From assembly GCA_964541155.1 (NCBI GenBank), contig CAZIPC010000005.1:124001-188000 (forward strand): DNA of 64,000 bases, given 5' to 3'. The notes under the pieces are model-generated. The model saw nothing but the letters and a program-made list of their open reading frames with translations, did no database searches and was not told where the DNA came from. The translations under genes were made by a program, and so were the position numbers. Shown here in pieces: positions 35,551 to 44,842 of the stretch. The DNA comes from UBA4416 sp964541155 (lineage in GTDB: Bacteria; Bacteroidota; Bacteroidia; B-17B0; Aurantibacillaceae). Numbering within the stretch: the first letter of the stretch is position 1; each line of letters opens with the position of its first letter.

Positions 35551-36552
35551 TTAATATTGAGTTTTTGGGATCATACCCCTAATTCCCATATCAACAGGTG
35601 TTTCTCCAATTTCAGGTTGATAGTATCCGTCTGGAGTTCCAACTTCTATCCATTCAAAACTTTTATTTGTAGATAAAGAAACTGTTATGATTATATCTTG
35701 AGTTTCTGATCCTGTAATAATTAAAGGCTGATTTATATTTGTCATATTTGTAAATTCAGCAGTTACAACACAACTTCCAGCAGGAATAGGAGAGTTACTA
35801 TAATTTGGATTAACCACTGTAGTTAATCCAGCTGCCGATTGTCCGTCGGTTTTCCAATATCCATAGCCTGGTATTAATGTTTCAAATCCCCAATAGCCCT
35901 GTGGATGATTGACATACGGACCGCCAACAGATGAGGATGGAATATAATCTTGATCTTTAATTTTATATTTAGGTACATATGTGTTGTATCCCACAAATGA
36001 AGCAATAGTTCCTATTCCTATGTGGTTTCCAGGAATGGCATTTGCCTTGTAGGGAATATCATAGTTTTGGTAAGATAGCGATAGTCTGAGCCATTTATAA
36101 GTTCCTGGCGTTATTTGACTAATTGGTGTGGAATAAAACACCACATTTTCTTTTACTACAACTGATTTATTAAACTTAATAGCTGTTGCACCACCTGAAT
36201 TTGTTTCAGCAGCATGATACAATACGTTACCAGCACCTAAAGCTGTTAAATCTCCTTGAGCTAATTCAATATAATGTGCGGCCATTGAATTAAATTTAGG
36301 GGAGTAAGCTCCATGACCAGATGGTAAAGTTGGGCAGGGATTTCCAAAATTGTCTAATCTAATTTGTGTGGAATCGAATTTGAATTTAAAAATTAATTTT
36401 GGCCCATTTCCAGTTATATTCCAAACGGTATCTGGATATATATTTTCTATTGGTTCTATGTTAGAAGTGCTAGTAGAAGAAGGTTCTTGTGTGTTTTTCT
36501 TACAAGAAAAAAAAGCACCACTTAATACTAACACAATAAATAATTGTTTCAT
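35551..36552 (-). CDS. Lipoprotein of unknown function
   Basis: A 333-aa lipoprotein that I do not recognise. The signal ends in lipobox SGAFFSCKK (Cys17), followed by a Ser/Thr-rich tether. The mature part is beta-rich: GPKLIFKFKFDSTQIRLDN, GTYKWLRLSLSYQ and a late EWIEVGTPDGYYQPEIGETP. It resembles other Bacteroidota surface lipoproteins with jelly-roll-like domains, but no family name is assigned. It is monocistronic or pairs with the helical protein downstream. Lys residues after Cys do not clearly show whether it is surface exposed. Confidence 0.7.
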   Translation of the reverse strand: MKQLFIVLVLSGAFFSCKKNTQEPSSTSTSNIEPIENIYPDTVWNITGNGPKLIFKFKFDSTQIRLDNFGNPCPTLPSGHGAYSPKFNSMAAHYIELAQGDLTALGAGNVLYHAAETNSGGATAIKFNKSVVVKENVVFYSTPISQITPGTYKWLRLSLSYQNYDIPYKANAIPGNHIGIGTIASFVGYNTYVPKYKIKDQDYIPSSSVGGPYVNHPQGYWGFETLIPGYGYWKTDGQSAAGLTTVVNPNYSNSPIPAGSCVVTAEFTNMTNINQPLIITGSETQDIIITVSLSTNKSFEWIEVGTPDGYYQPEIGETPVDMGIRGMIPKTQY

Positions 36553-36582
36553 GATATATGATTTTAATAATCTAAGTTACAA

Positions 36583-36616
36583 AAAAAGTCATCCATTATT
36601 GTAAGGATGACTTTTT
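36583..36616 (-). terminator. Terminator after ftsH
   Basis: A 12-bp perfect stem (AAAAAGTCATCC / GGATGACTTTTT) has a 10-nt loop. On the minus strand it is followed by T7. It begins 20 nt after the ftsH stop. Confidence 0.85.
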
Positions 36617-36635
36617 AAAAAATAAAATTATATAC

Positions 36636-38783
36636 TTAAATAATTGATTCGTCAGTTGTAGGCGGAGTATTTTTTAATTTTAATTCCCTTTCTTTTTCTG
36701 CTTCTTCAATGTCTTTCGCAAAAGGTCTCTTACCAAAAATATTTTCTAAATCCTCTTTAAAAATCACTTCTTGTTCTAAAAGTTTTTCGGCAAGTTGTGT
36801 TAATTTCTCTTTGTTAGCTAATAAAATTGTTTTTGTTCTAGCATAAGCAATATCAATCATTTTTTTAACCTCTTCATCAATTATTTTAGCTGTGTTTTCG
36901 CTGTAGGGTTTATTAAAGCTATATTCACTTTGTCCTGAGCTATCGTAGTAACTTACGTTACCAATTTTTTCGTTTAACCCATAGTATACTACACTTGCAT
37001 AAGCTTGACGAGTTATTTTTTCTAAATCACTTAGTGCGCCAGTTGAAATTTTTCCAAAAATAATTTCTTCAGCAGCTCTTCCTCCCAAAGCCGCACACAT
37101 TTCATCTACAATTTGTTCAGTTGTAGTAATTTGTCTCTCTTCAGGTAAGTACCATGCAGCTCCTAATGAGCGCCCACGAGGCACTATGGTTACTTTAACT
37201 AAAGGAGAAGCATGTTCGCACATCCAACTAACAGTTGCGTGTCCTGCCTCATGAAATGCAATCACACGTTTTTCTGATGGAGTAATTATTTTATTTTTCT
37301 TTTCTAATCCCGCTATTATTCTATCAACTGCATCTAAAAAATCTTGTTTTGTAACTTGTTTTTTATTTGCACGAGCAGCAATTAAAGCAGCTTCATTACA
37401 AATGTTAGCAATATCTGCACCGCTAAAGCCTGGTGTTTGTTTTGCTAAAAAATCAATATCAACTGTATTGTCAATTTTTATTTTCTTTAAATGCACTTTA
37501 AAAATTTCTTGACGCTCAACAACATCTGGCATGTCAACATAAATCTGCCTATCAAATCTTCCAGCTCTCATTAAGGCTCTATCTAATATATCAGCGCGGT
37601 TAGTAGCTGCCAAAATAATAACACCGCTATTTGTACCAAAACCATCCATTTCAGTTAATAACTGATTTAATGTGTTTTCTCTTTCATCATTTCCGCCCGC
37701 TGCAGCATTTTTACCTCTAGCTCTACCAATAGCATCAATTTCATCAATAAAAATTATGCAAGGTGCTTTTTCTTTAGCTTGTTTAAATAAATCTCTAACA
37801 CGAGAAGCACCAACACCTACAAACATTTCTACAAAATCAGATCCGGATAATGAAAAGAAAGGAACTTTAGCTTCACCTGCTACAGCTTTTGCTAATAATG
37901 TTTTTCCTGTTCCTGGAGGACCAACTAGTAAAGCGCCTTTTGGAATTTTTGCTCCTAAGTCGGTATATTTTTTAGGATTTTTAAGAAATTCTACAATTTC
38001 CATAATTTCAATTTTTGCTCCATCTAAACCCGCAACATCATTAAATGTAACATTAACATTAGAGTCTTTATCAAATAGAACTGCTTTAGATTTACCAATA
38101 TTAAATATTTGACCAGCTCCTCCAGATCCACCGCCACCCATTCTTCGCATCATTACAATCCATAAAATAACCATTATAGCAATTGGAAGCATCCATCCTA
38201 AATGATCACTCCACTCAGTTCTATCTTCACGAGAAGGTGAAACTCTTAACTGAATAGGTAAGTTTGCGGTGGTTTGAACTAACCTTACTTGTTCTAAAAA
38301 GTCTTTAACATCTGGAATTGAAATTTTAAAGTGGGGCCCAGGCGAATTTTTAGGATTAGGAAAAAGTTGAATGAGTTTTCCACTTTTATCTGGTTTATAG
38401 TATCGGGCTAGTTTTAAACTATCTTGATTGATAGTTATTTCAGCAAACTTTTCGTTTACAATAACTATTTCTTTAACATCACCTTTGGCTAGCATGTTTT
38501 GTTCAAATTGGGTTTGATCAACTTCGTAGATTTTATTTTCAAAATCTTGCCCAAAAAACACAAAGCCTAAGAGACTTACTATTACTAAGGCATAAATCCA
38601 ATAAAAGCTATTGCCGTTAGACCCCCCATTATTATTGGCGCCTCCAAATGGATTAGATGGTTTTTTTCCAAAACGATCTTTCATTTTTTCAAATTGTTTT
38701 TTTCTTTCTTCCTCAGGTGTTGGTGATGAAGAATTTGATTCTGGAGTATCGGGTATATTATTTTGCTGTTGTTCTTCGCTCAT
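36636..38783 (-). CDS. ftsH: ATP-dependent zinc metalloprotease FtsH
   Basis: A 715-aa membrane-anchored AAA+ protease that removes misassembled membrane proteins and regulates LpxC. The start is the ATG at 38783 (MSEEQQQN), since the upstream in-frame stretch overlaps rsfS without homology. Two TM helices flank a periplasmic domain. The AAA domain has Walker A GPPGTGKT, Walker B IIFIDEIDAIG and the SRH region RPGRFDRQ-like AGRFDRQIY. The protease zinc site is HEAGH, with a third ligand later. It follows rsfS by 32 nt in the order rsfS-ftsH, common in Bacteroidota. Confidence 0.97.
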   Translation of the reverse strand: MSEEQQQNNIPDTPESNSSSPTPEEERKKQFEKMKDRFGKKPSNPFGGANNNGGSNGNSFYWIYALVIVSLLGFVFFGQDFENKIYEVDQTQFEQNMLAKGDVKEIVIVNEKFAEITINQDSLKLARYYKPDKSGKLIQLFPNPKNSPGPHFKISIPDVKDFLEQVRLVQTTANLPIQLRVSPSREDRTEWSDHLGWMLPIAIMVILWIVMMRRMGGGGSGGAGQIFNIGKSKAVLFDKDSNVNVTFNDVAGLDGAKIEIMEIVEFLKNPKKYTDLGAKIPKGALLVGPPGTGKTLLAKAVAGEAKVPFFSLSGSDFVEMFVGVGASRVRDLFKQAKEKAPCIIFIDEIDAIGRARGKNAAAGGNDERENTLNQLLTEMDGFGTNSGVIILAATNRADILDRALMRAGRFDRQIYVDMPDVVERQEIFKVHLKKIKIDNTVDIDFLAKQTPGFSGADIANICNEAALIAARANKKQVTKQDFLDAVDRIIAGLEKKNKIITPSEKRVIAFHEAGHATVSWMCEHASPLVKVTIVPRGRSLGAAWYLPEERQITTTEQIVDEMCAALGGRAAEEIIFGKISTGALSDLEKITRQAYASVVYYGLNEKIGNVSYYDSSGQSEYSFNKPYSENTAKIIDEEVKKMIDIAYARTKTILLANKEKLTQLAEKLLEQEVIFKEDLENIFGKRPFAKDIEEAEKERELKLKNTPPTTDESII

Positions 38784-38815
38784 GATAAACTTATTATGAC
38801 GTGTATGTATATTAT

Positions 38816-39358
38816 TTAATCTTCTATTCTTGTAATTTCTCCATCTGCCCAAAGCCCTTCAATATTATAAAATTCGCGCGTTTCTCTTAAAAATACGTGA
38901 GCTACAATATTCACATAATCAATCAATATCCATTCAGAGTTTTGATGGCCCTCGCTATGATATGGTTTTTCGCCAGTATTTTTAATAACCGATTCTTCTA
39001 AAGTATCTGCAATTGCATTAACATGAGTATTACTATCGGCATCACAGATTACAAAATAATCTGCTACACGATTTTCTAAACCTATTAAATTTATAATGGT
39101 AATATTTTTCGCTTTTTTCTCTTGCATCCCCTCAACTATTGCATCTAATAGACTTATTGTTTGCTCTTTAGTTGCTGTTTTTTTAGGACGCTTAGCTCCA
39201 CTCGAAACTTTTTTCTTATTTTCTGTATTAGCAATTCTATTAGCTTCTTTTTGCAGTTCTTCTTTCTCGGTTAAGGATTTTTTGCCTATTTTTTTGGCTA
39301 CTGCCTTTTTAGGAGCTGCTTTTTTAGCTGTTGTTTTTTTTACTGGTAATTTTGCCAT
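38816..39358 (-). CDS. rsfS: Ribosomal silencing factor RsfS with basic N-terminal extension
   Basis: A 180-aa protein. Residues ~70-178 are RsfS (Iojap), which binds L14 and blocks subunit joining under starvation; the core has DYFVICDADSNTHVNAIAD and WILIDYVNIVAHVF. The first ~65 residues are Lys/Ala-rich (repeated AKKAAPKKAVAKK-like units), disordered and absent from most RsfS proteins (105-125 aa). The ATG at 39358 is the clear start; no later start fits better. The tail may bind rRNA or DNA by charge. It lies directly upstream of ftsH and is divergent from birA. Confidence 0.92.
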   Translation of the reverse strand: MAKLPVKKTTAKKAAPKKAVAKKIGKKSLTEKEELQKEANRIANTENKKKVSSGAKRPKKTATKEQTISLLDAIVEGMQEKKAKNITIINLIGLENRVADYFVICDADSNTHVNAIADTLEESVIKNTGEKPYHSEGHQNSEWILIDYVNIVAHVFLRETREFYNIEGLWADGEITRIED

Positions 39359-39363
39359 ATTTT

Positions 39364-39397
39364 TTTGTTGCGAATGCTATTCCGTTTTTTACTTTTG
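39364..39397 (+). promoter_or_regulatory. Promoter of birA
   Basis: TTTG (39364-39367), a 22-nt spacer and TACTTTTG (39390-39397) match the Bacteroidota promoter consensus. The predicted leader before the birA ATG (39435) is about 33 nt. Confidence 0.65.
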
Positions 39398-39434
39398 TTT
39401 TGTAATAAGCAACAAATTTAACCTTTTTGCCTAA

Positions 39435-40199
39435 ATGGAAACATTGTTTATCGGAAAGAACTCTCTTTTTTTACACGAAGTAGAAAGTACCAATACTTAT
39501 GCCATGAACATGTTAAGGAATGTTAATGCTGTGGAAGGAACTGTAATTTATACAGATAATCAAACTAATGGTAAGGGTCAAAGAGGTGCAACATGGACTA
39601 GTAAGATAGCCCAAAACATTACTGTTTCTATACTTTTAAAGCCTGCTTTTTTGGATATAAATCATTCGTTTTATTTAAGTAAAATTAGTGCTTTGGCTGT
39701 TTATGACTTATTGACTGATATTTTATCTCCTAGCCAATATGACATTAAAATTAAATGGCCAAATGACATATTGGTAAATCGAAAGAAAATAGCGGGTATT
39801 TTAATTGAAAATAATTTAACAGCTCAATTTATTCAAAATGCAGTAATTGGTATTGGATTTAATGTTAACCAGGATGATTTTTTTGAGTTTGAACGAACGG
39901 CAACTTCTTTGAAATTACTATTAAATAAAGAGCTAGATAGAAGTGCTTTGATGCAAATTTTATTTTCAAAGCTCGAAAAATGGTATTTAATATTAAGGCA
40001 ACAAAAATTTGATTTGATTAATGATTCCTATCTTTCAAATTTGTTTGGTTTAGGAGATATATTTGAATTTCAAGAACAAGCTAAAGCTATTTTTAAAGCA
40101 AAAACTATTGGTGTTACTAACCAAGGTAAGTTACTACTTGAGTTGGAAAATGAACAATTAGCGGAATTTGATGTCAAAGAAATTAGGTATTTGATGTAA
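39435..40199 (+). CDS. birA: Biotin-[acetyl-CoA-carboxylase] ligase
   Basis: A 254-aa class I biotin protein ligase without the DNA-binding domain of E. coli BirA. The biotinyl-AMP site is GKGQRGATWTSK (the GRGRxGR-like loop) near residue 48, followed by IKWPNDILVNRKKIAGILIE with the conserved Lys. The small C-terminal SH3-like domain is present. It activates biotin and attaches it to carboxylase carrier domains. It is divergent from rsfS, an arrangement common in Bacteroidota. Confidence 0.95.
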   Translation: METLFIGKNSLFLHEVESTNTYAMNMLRNVNAVEGTVIYTDNQTNGKGQRGATWTSKIAQNITVSILLKPAFLDINHSFYLSKISALAVYDLLTDILSPSQYDIKIKWPNDILVNRKKIAGILIENNLTAQFIQNAVIGIGFNVNQDDFFEFERTATSLKLLLNKELDRSALMQILFSKLEKWYLILRQQKFDLINDSYLSNLFGLGDIFEFQEQAKAIFKAKTIGVTNQGKLLLELENEQLAEFDVKEIRYLM

Positions 40200-40418
40200 T
40201 AGTTTTAGATTTTCACTTATGCTGATTTAAGTCTAAATTCTAATAATATAAAAGTTTAATTTATTAAAAGTAACCTTTTAGTTAGTGGTTATTGTTTAAA
40301 ATTGTTTAAAATTTTATATTTTTAATATTAAAATTGGTTAATTTGCATCGCATTGTTTTTAGTTTAGCATTTAAACCCATTTTTAATAAAGTAAAATTGT
40401 ACTTTAATATTTAACCAT

Positions 40419-42944
40419 ATGAAAATATTTTTCCTTTTAATCATATCTCATATTTTTTTCTTTAATTCTATTTTGGCTCAATGCCCTGGGTCTCCTTTTT
40501 GTGCAAATCAAGGCGCAGTTACATTTCCGGCAGGAGTAAATACTAGTGCTGCTGCTGGTCCTGATTATGGCTGTTTATTTACACAGCCTAATCCAGCATG
40601 GTATTATTTTCAGGTTTCACAAAGTGGCACAATAGTTATAGATATAGCAGGAACTGGCGGCGGCGATGTTGATTTTGTATGCTGGGGTCCGTTTGCAAAT
40701 TTAGCAGCTTCTTGTAATGGGTTAACTAGTGCTTGTACTCCTAATTGTCCTACAAATGTTGGCAGTCCTGGCTTTTATCCAAGTGGTAATATGGCAGATT
40801 GTAGTTATAGTGCTAGTAATACCGAAACCTGCACAATTACAAATGCAGTTACGGGTCAGTATTATGTATTGTTAATCACTAATTTTTCGGGGCTTGCTCA
40901 AAACATTACATTTAACCAAACATCAGGTACAGGATCTACTAACTGCGGTTTATTATCTTCTGGTGTTACAAGTCAAACTGTATGTACTGGCTCCACAGCA
41001 ACATTAACTGCAAATACAAATATTTTAAATCCATCTTTTTTATGGTCACCAGGAGGGGCTACTACTCAAAGTATTATTGTTACTCCTTCTGTTACAACCG
41101 TTTATTCTGTTGCTATTACTGGAACTAATTCGGCCACAAATACCTCTACAACTGTTGTAAATACTGGCACAGCCACTATTTTAGCACCATTTACACCAAC
41201 TATCAGTTCAAATACGCCTGTTTGTATTGGATCTTCATTAAATTTATCAACTAATTCGGGAAGTAATTATTTGTGGAGTGGCCCTTTAGGTTTTACTTCC
41301 ATAATTCAAAACCCAACTATTGCTTCTGTTACTAATTCAATGGCTGGAGTATATTCGGTAACCGTTACTAACTCATCTGGATGTGTTGGTTCAACTGCTT
41401 TAAATATTTCTATTAGTCCTTCTCCTTCTGTATCTTTAGGTTCAAACTCGCCAATTTGTGCTGGGTCATCGCTCAGTTTAACTGCAACAAGTGGAGCAAC
41501 ATCATATGTTTGGAATGGTCCAAATTCATTTACTTCTCCTTTACAAAATCCAACAATTAATTCAGTAATGAGTTCGGGGGTTTATTCATTAACCAGCACT
41601 TTGGGTTTATGTTCTTCTGTTAACACGATTAGTGTATTAGTTGTTCCATTAGCTCCTATTACTTTAACTCCTATTCCTACAGTTTGTAATGGTAATAGTA
41701 TAAATTTAATGGCTCCTGCAGGTGGTACATCTTATCTTTGGTCAGGGCCTAATTCATTTACTTCAAGTATGCAAAACCCAACTATAATTAATGCTAGTTT
41801 AGTTAATCAAGGAATGTATACATTATCTGTAACAACAGGCTCATGTTTAAGTACAGGAACTATTTCTATTAATGTGTACAACCCAATTACATTTGCAGCA
41901 GTTCCAACATCAACTATTTTATGTGAAGGAAAAACAGGACATTTATTGTCTTTAGCACAAGGAGGTAGTGGGGTTTATATTTACTCTTGGAGCCCTTCTA
42001 TTGGACTTTCATCTATTAATACTGCTTCCACAACTGTAACAGGCAGTATTACTTTAAATTATTCTGTAACTATTGCTGATATAAATTGTCCTTCATCTCC
42101 ATCTATATCTCAATCTGCATTAGTTACAGTAAATCCTATTCCTCAAATCACAATGTCAACATCCGATAATAGAGGCTGTGAACCATTTTGCACTAATCTT
42201 ATCAGCACAAGTATACCTACTTCTACAAATTGTGTTTGGCGTTTTTCTAATAATTCAGGAACTGTAAATTGTAATCAAGGTGTGTTTTGTTTTCCTGTGC
42301 ATGGTTCATACGGCGCTGTTTTAACCGTTACAGATATTAATGGCTGCGTAGATTCAATTAGCCAAAATGCATTTGTAATTGTTGATCCAAAGCCATATCC
42401 TGATTTTAGCTGGTCGCCAGGAAATCCAACAATTTTAGTTAATCAAGTCAGCTTTTTTGACGAATCATTGGTTGGCGCACCTATGCAATCATGGGCTTGG
42501 AATTTTGGAGATTATTTTTTACCAGCTAATCAAAATAATTCTACAATTAAAAATCCTACACATGTGTACGAAAATATAGGTTCTTATGATGTTTCGTTAA
42601 TGGTTACTAATTCATTTGGATGCAAAGATACTGTTACAAAAACACTTACTGTTGAAGATGATTTAGTGCTTTATATACCTAATGCATTTTCTCCTTCAGA
42701 GCAAGATGATGTGAATGATGTGTTTAAAATTCAAGGAACCGGATTTTTAACTGATACTTTTGAAATGTTTATTTACGACAGATGGGGTACTTTAGTATTT
42801 AAGACAAATGATGTAACTAAAGGGTGGGATGGAAGCATTAAAGGAGGCGCTAAAGCCATACAGGGTGTGTATGTTTATAAAATAAAATTAAAAGACTTTA
42901 GACTAAAAGATAAGCAGTACGTGGGGCATATTACTCTTTTATAA
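40419..42944 (+). CDS. Large surface protein with Ig/PKD domains and CHU_C (T9SS type B) tail
   Basis: An 841-aa exported protein. The signal peptide is MKIFFLLIISHIFFFNSILA. A Cys-rich N-terminal domain with Gly/Asp features (DIAGTGGGDVDFVCWGPF, a pre-peptidase-like fold) is followed by four to five Ig-like modules (SYLWSGPNSFTS-type repeats) and a PKD domain with WAWNFGDYF. The C-terminus is the gliding-motility-associated CHU_C domain (IPNAFSPSEQDDVNDVFKI, IYDRWGTLVF, GVYVYKIKLKD), a T9SS type B signal. It is probably attached to or shed from the surface. The 219-nt upstream gap is AT-rich with no clear promoter. Confidence 0.88.
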   Translation: MKIFFLLIISHIFFFNSILAQCPGSPFCANQGAVTFPAGVNTSAAAGPDYGCLFTQPNPAWYYFQVSQSGTIVIDIAGTGGGDVDFVCWGPFANLAASCNGLTSACTPNCPTNVGSPGFYPSGNMADCSYSASNTETCTITNAVTGQYYVLLITNFSGLAQNITFNQTSGTGSTNCGLLSSGVTSQTVCTGSTATLTANTNILNPSFLWSPGGATTQSIIVTPSVTTVYSVAITGTNSATNTSTTVVNTGTATILAPFTPTISSNTPVCIGSSLNLSTNSGSNYLWSGPLGFTSIIQNPTIASVTNSMAGVYSVTVTNSSGCVGSTALNISISPSPSVSLGSNSPICAGSSLSLTATSGATSYVWNGPNSFTSPLQNPTINSVMSSGVYSLTSTLGLCSSVNTISVLVVPLAPITLTPIPTVCNGNSINLMAPAGGTSYLWSGPNSFTSSMQNPTIINASLVNQGMYTLSVTTGSCLSTGTISINVYNPITFAAVPTSTILCEGKTGHLLSLAQGGSGVYIYSWSPSIGLSSINTASTTVTGSITLNYSVTIADINCPSSPSISQSALVTVNPIPQITMSTSDNRGCEPFCTNLISTSIPTSTNCVWRFSNNSGTVNCNQGVFCFPVHGSYGAVLTVTDINGCVDSISQNAFVIVDPKPYPDFSWSPGNPTILVNQVSFFDESLVGAPMQSWAWNFGDYFLPANQNNSTIKNPTHVYENIGSYDVSLMVTNSFGCKDTVTKTLTVEDDLVLYIPNAFSPSEQDDVNDVFKIQGTGFLTDTFEMFIYDRWGTLVFKTNDVTKGWDGSIKGGAKAIQGVYVYKIKLKDFRLKDKQYVGHITLL

Positions 42945-42967
42945 ACCATTATTAAAATAAAGTTCAT

Positions 42968-42997
42968 AAATCCTTTCTATTATTATAGAAAGGATTT
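42968..42997 (+). terminator. Terminator after the CHU_C protein gene
   Basis: A 13-bp stem (AAATCCTTTCTAT / ATAGAAAGGATTT) with a 4-nt loop is followed by T-rich sequence. It lies 24 nt after the stop and 28 nt before thyA. Confidence 0.88.
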
Positions 42998-43025
42998 TTA
43001 TTTTCGTGAAGTAATTTAAATAGCA

Positions 43026-43820
43026 ATGAAACAATATCATGATTTGATGCAGCATGTTTTACAGCATGGTGTTAAAAAAGAAGACAGAACAGGAACAGGA
43101 ACAGTAAGTGTTTTTGGATATCAGATGCGCTACAACTTAGCGGAAGGTTTTCCTTTGTTAACTACTAAAAAACTACATACTAAATCAATTATACACGAAC
43201 TGTTATGGTTTTTAAAGGGCGACACTAATATTAAATATTTAAAAGATAATGGTGTGCGTATATGGGATGAGTGGGCTGATGCCGAAGGAAATTTAGGACC
43301 TGTATACGGTTATCAATGGAGAAGTTGGCCAACACCAGATGGAAAGCATATAGATCAAATTACCCAGGTTATTAATATGATTAAGAACAACCCTGATTCT
43401 AGGCGACTAATTGTAAGCGCATGGAATGTAGCTGATATTAATCAAATGAAATTACCACCTTGCCATGCTTTTTTTCAGTTTTATGTTGCTAATGGTAAAT
43501 TAAGTTGTCAGTTGTATCAACGCAGTGCAGATATATTTTTAGGAGTGCCTTTTAATATTGCTTCATATGCCATATTAACGATGATGGTTGCTCAAGTATG
43601 TGATTTGCAACCAGGCGATTTTATTCATACCCTTGGAGATGCTCATTTATATTCTAATCATATTGAACAAGCTAAATTACAGCTTACTCGTGAGTTTAAA
43701 CCTTTGCCTACGATGAGAATAAATAAAGCTGTAAAATCAATTTTTGATTTTACTATAGATGATTTTACTCTAGAAAATTACGACCCTCATCCGCATATAA
43801 AGGCAGATGTGGCAGTATAG
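43026..43820 (+). CDS. thyA: Thymidylate synthase
   Basis: A 264-aa folate-dependent thymidylate synthase that makes dTMP from dUMP. The catalytic Cys lies in LPPCHAFFQFYV near residue 146. QLYQRSADIFLGVPFNIASYA and HIYSNHIEQ-like AHLYSNHIEQAKLQL carry the substrate-binding residues. The N-terminal RTGTGTVSVFG is the phosphate-binding segment. Length equals that of E. coli ThyA. No folA is adjacent. It is followed by frr after 71 nt. Confidence 0.97.
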   Translation: MKQYHDLMQHVLQHGVKKEDRTGTGTVSVFGYQMRYNLAEGFPLLTTKKLHTKSIIHELLWFLKGDTNIKYLKDNGVRIWDEWADAEGNLGPVYGYQWRSWPTPDGKHIDQITQVINMIKNNPDSRRLIVSAWNVADINQMKLPPCHAFFQFYVANGKLSCQLYQRSADIFLGVPFNIASYAILTMMVAQVCDLQPGDFIHTLGDAHLYSNHIEQAKLQLTREFKPLPTMRINKAVKSIFDFTIDDFTLENYDPHPHIKADVAV

Positions 43821-43891
43821 CGGAAAAATTACACACAAAAAATTTCATCAATTATGATAATACAATTAACTTTACATAAATTTTTTTAAGT

Positions 43892-44452
43892 ATGAGCGAT
43901 ATTAAAACAGTATTAGAAAATGCAAAATCACAAATGGAGAAAACCATTTCTCATTTGGAATCGGAATTAGCTAAAATAAGAGCGGGAAAAGCAAACCCTG
44001 CCATGTTGGATAATGTATTAGTTGATTATTACGGTGCAAAAACACCTTTAAATAATGTGGCAAGTGTTAATACTCAAGATTCTAGAACTATATTGGTTCA
44101 ACCTTGGGAAAAATCTATGCTTACTCCTATAGAAAAAGCAATACAAGCAGCCAATTTAGGATTTAATCCTCAAAACGACGGCGTATTAATTCGTATTATT
44201 GTACCACCTTTAACTGAAGACCGCCGAAAAGACTTAGTAAAAACATCTAAAGCATGCGGAGAAGATGCAAAAGTTGGCTTACGTACAATTCGTAAAGAAT
44301 CGATTGATAAAATTAAGGCATTACAAAAAGCCGGATTACCTGAAGATGAAGCAAAAAGCGGGGAGGCAAAAATGCAAGCTATTATTGATGAATATGTTTC
44401 TAAGTGTGAAAAACATTTAGAACAAAAAGAAAAAGAAATTTTAACAGTGTAA
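43892..44452 (+). CDS. frr: Ribosome recycling factor
   Basis: A 186-aa two-domain RRF that, with EF-G, splits post-termination ribosomes. Family markers are the ELAKIRAGKANPAMLDNVLVDYYG segment, VNTQDSRTILVQPWEKSML and RTIRKESIDKIKAL near the hinge. Length is normal (185 aa). A strong terminator ends the unit 18 nt after the stop and separates it from the accessory region that follows. Confidence 0.97.
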   Translation: MSDIKTVLENAKSQMEKTISHLESELAKIRAGKANPAMLDNVLVDYYGAKTPLNNVASVNTQDSRTILVQPWEKSMLTPIEKAIQAANLGFNPQNDGVLIRIIVPPLTEDRRKDLVKTSKACGEDAKVGLRTIRKESIDKIKALQKAGLPEDEAKSGEAKMQAIIDEYVSKCEKHLEQKEKEILTV

Positions 44453-44470
44453 TTTTTACTTTATATCTAT

Positions 44471-44502
44471 AAAAAAGCCGCTCTATTTAGAGCGGCTTTT
44501 TT
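44471..44502 (+). terminator. Terminator after frr
   Basis: A 14-bp perfect stem (AAAAAAGCCGCTCT / AGAGCGGCTTTTTT) has an ATTT loop. The GC-rich stem followed by a T tract is a textbook terminator. Confidence 0.93.
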
Positions 44503-44690
44503 ATTTAATTAGTATTAAAATAAGCACAAAAATAGTTAGATTTTGGTTTTATAACTTTATACATTAATAAATAATTAGTTTTTATTTTGCATAATTTGTA
44601 ATTATTTATTGTATTAAATTGGTTTTTAGAGTAATTAATTATGCGTTTGTGTTTTTGTAACTACCTGATAATCATTTTTAAAATAAAAAT

Positions 44691-44757
44691 GAAACCAATC
44701 TGAAACCAAATTGAAACTAAAGTAAATTGAAAATTGATATATTACTAGTTTAATTTG
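44691..44757 (+). promoter_or_regulatory. Direct-repeat operator and putative promoter upstream of the kelch/winged-helix gene
   Basis: GAAACC at 44691 and 44702 and GAAACT at 44713 are spaced exactly 11 bp. About 30 nt later comes TTAATTTG (44750-44757), a 7/8 match to the -7 box. The same motif set occurs at 46177-46233. Three same-orientation sites one helical turn apart suggest tandem binding on one face of DNA by a winged-helix regulator. The rest of the 340-nt interval 44503-44842 is AT-rich and shows nothing else. Confidence 0.55.
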
Positions 44758-44842
44758 TTGTAAACGCTGATTTTAATCAATATGATTTAAAAAAAATAAT
44801 TTATCTTTCTTAAATAACAATTGTTTCGTTTAACGTAAATGT

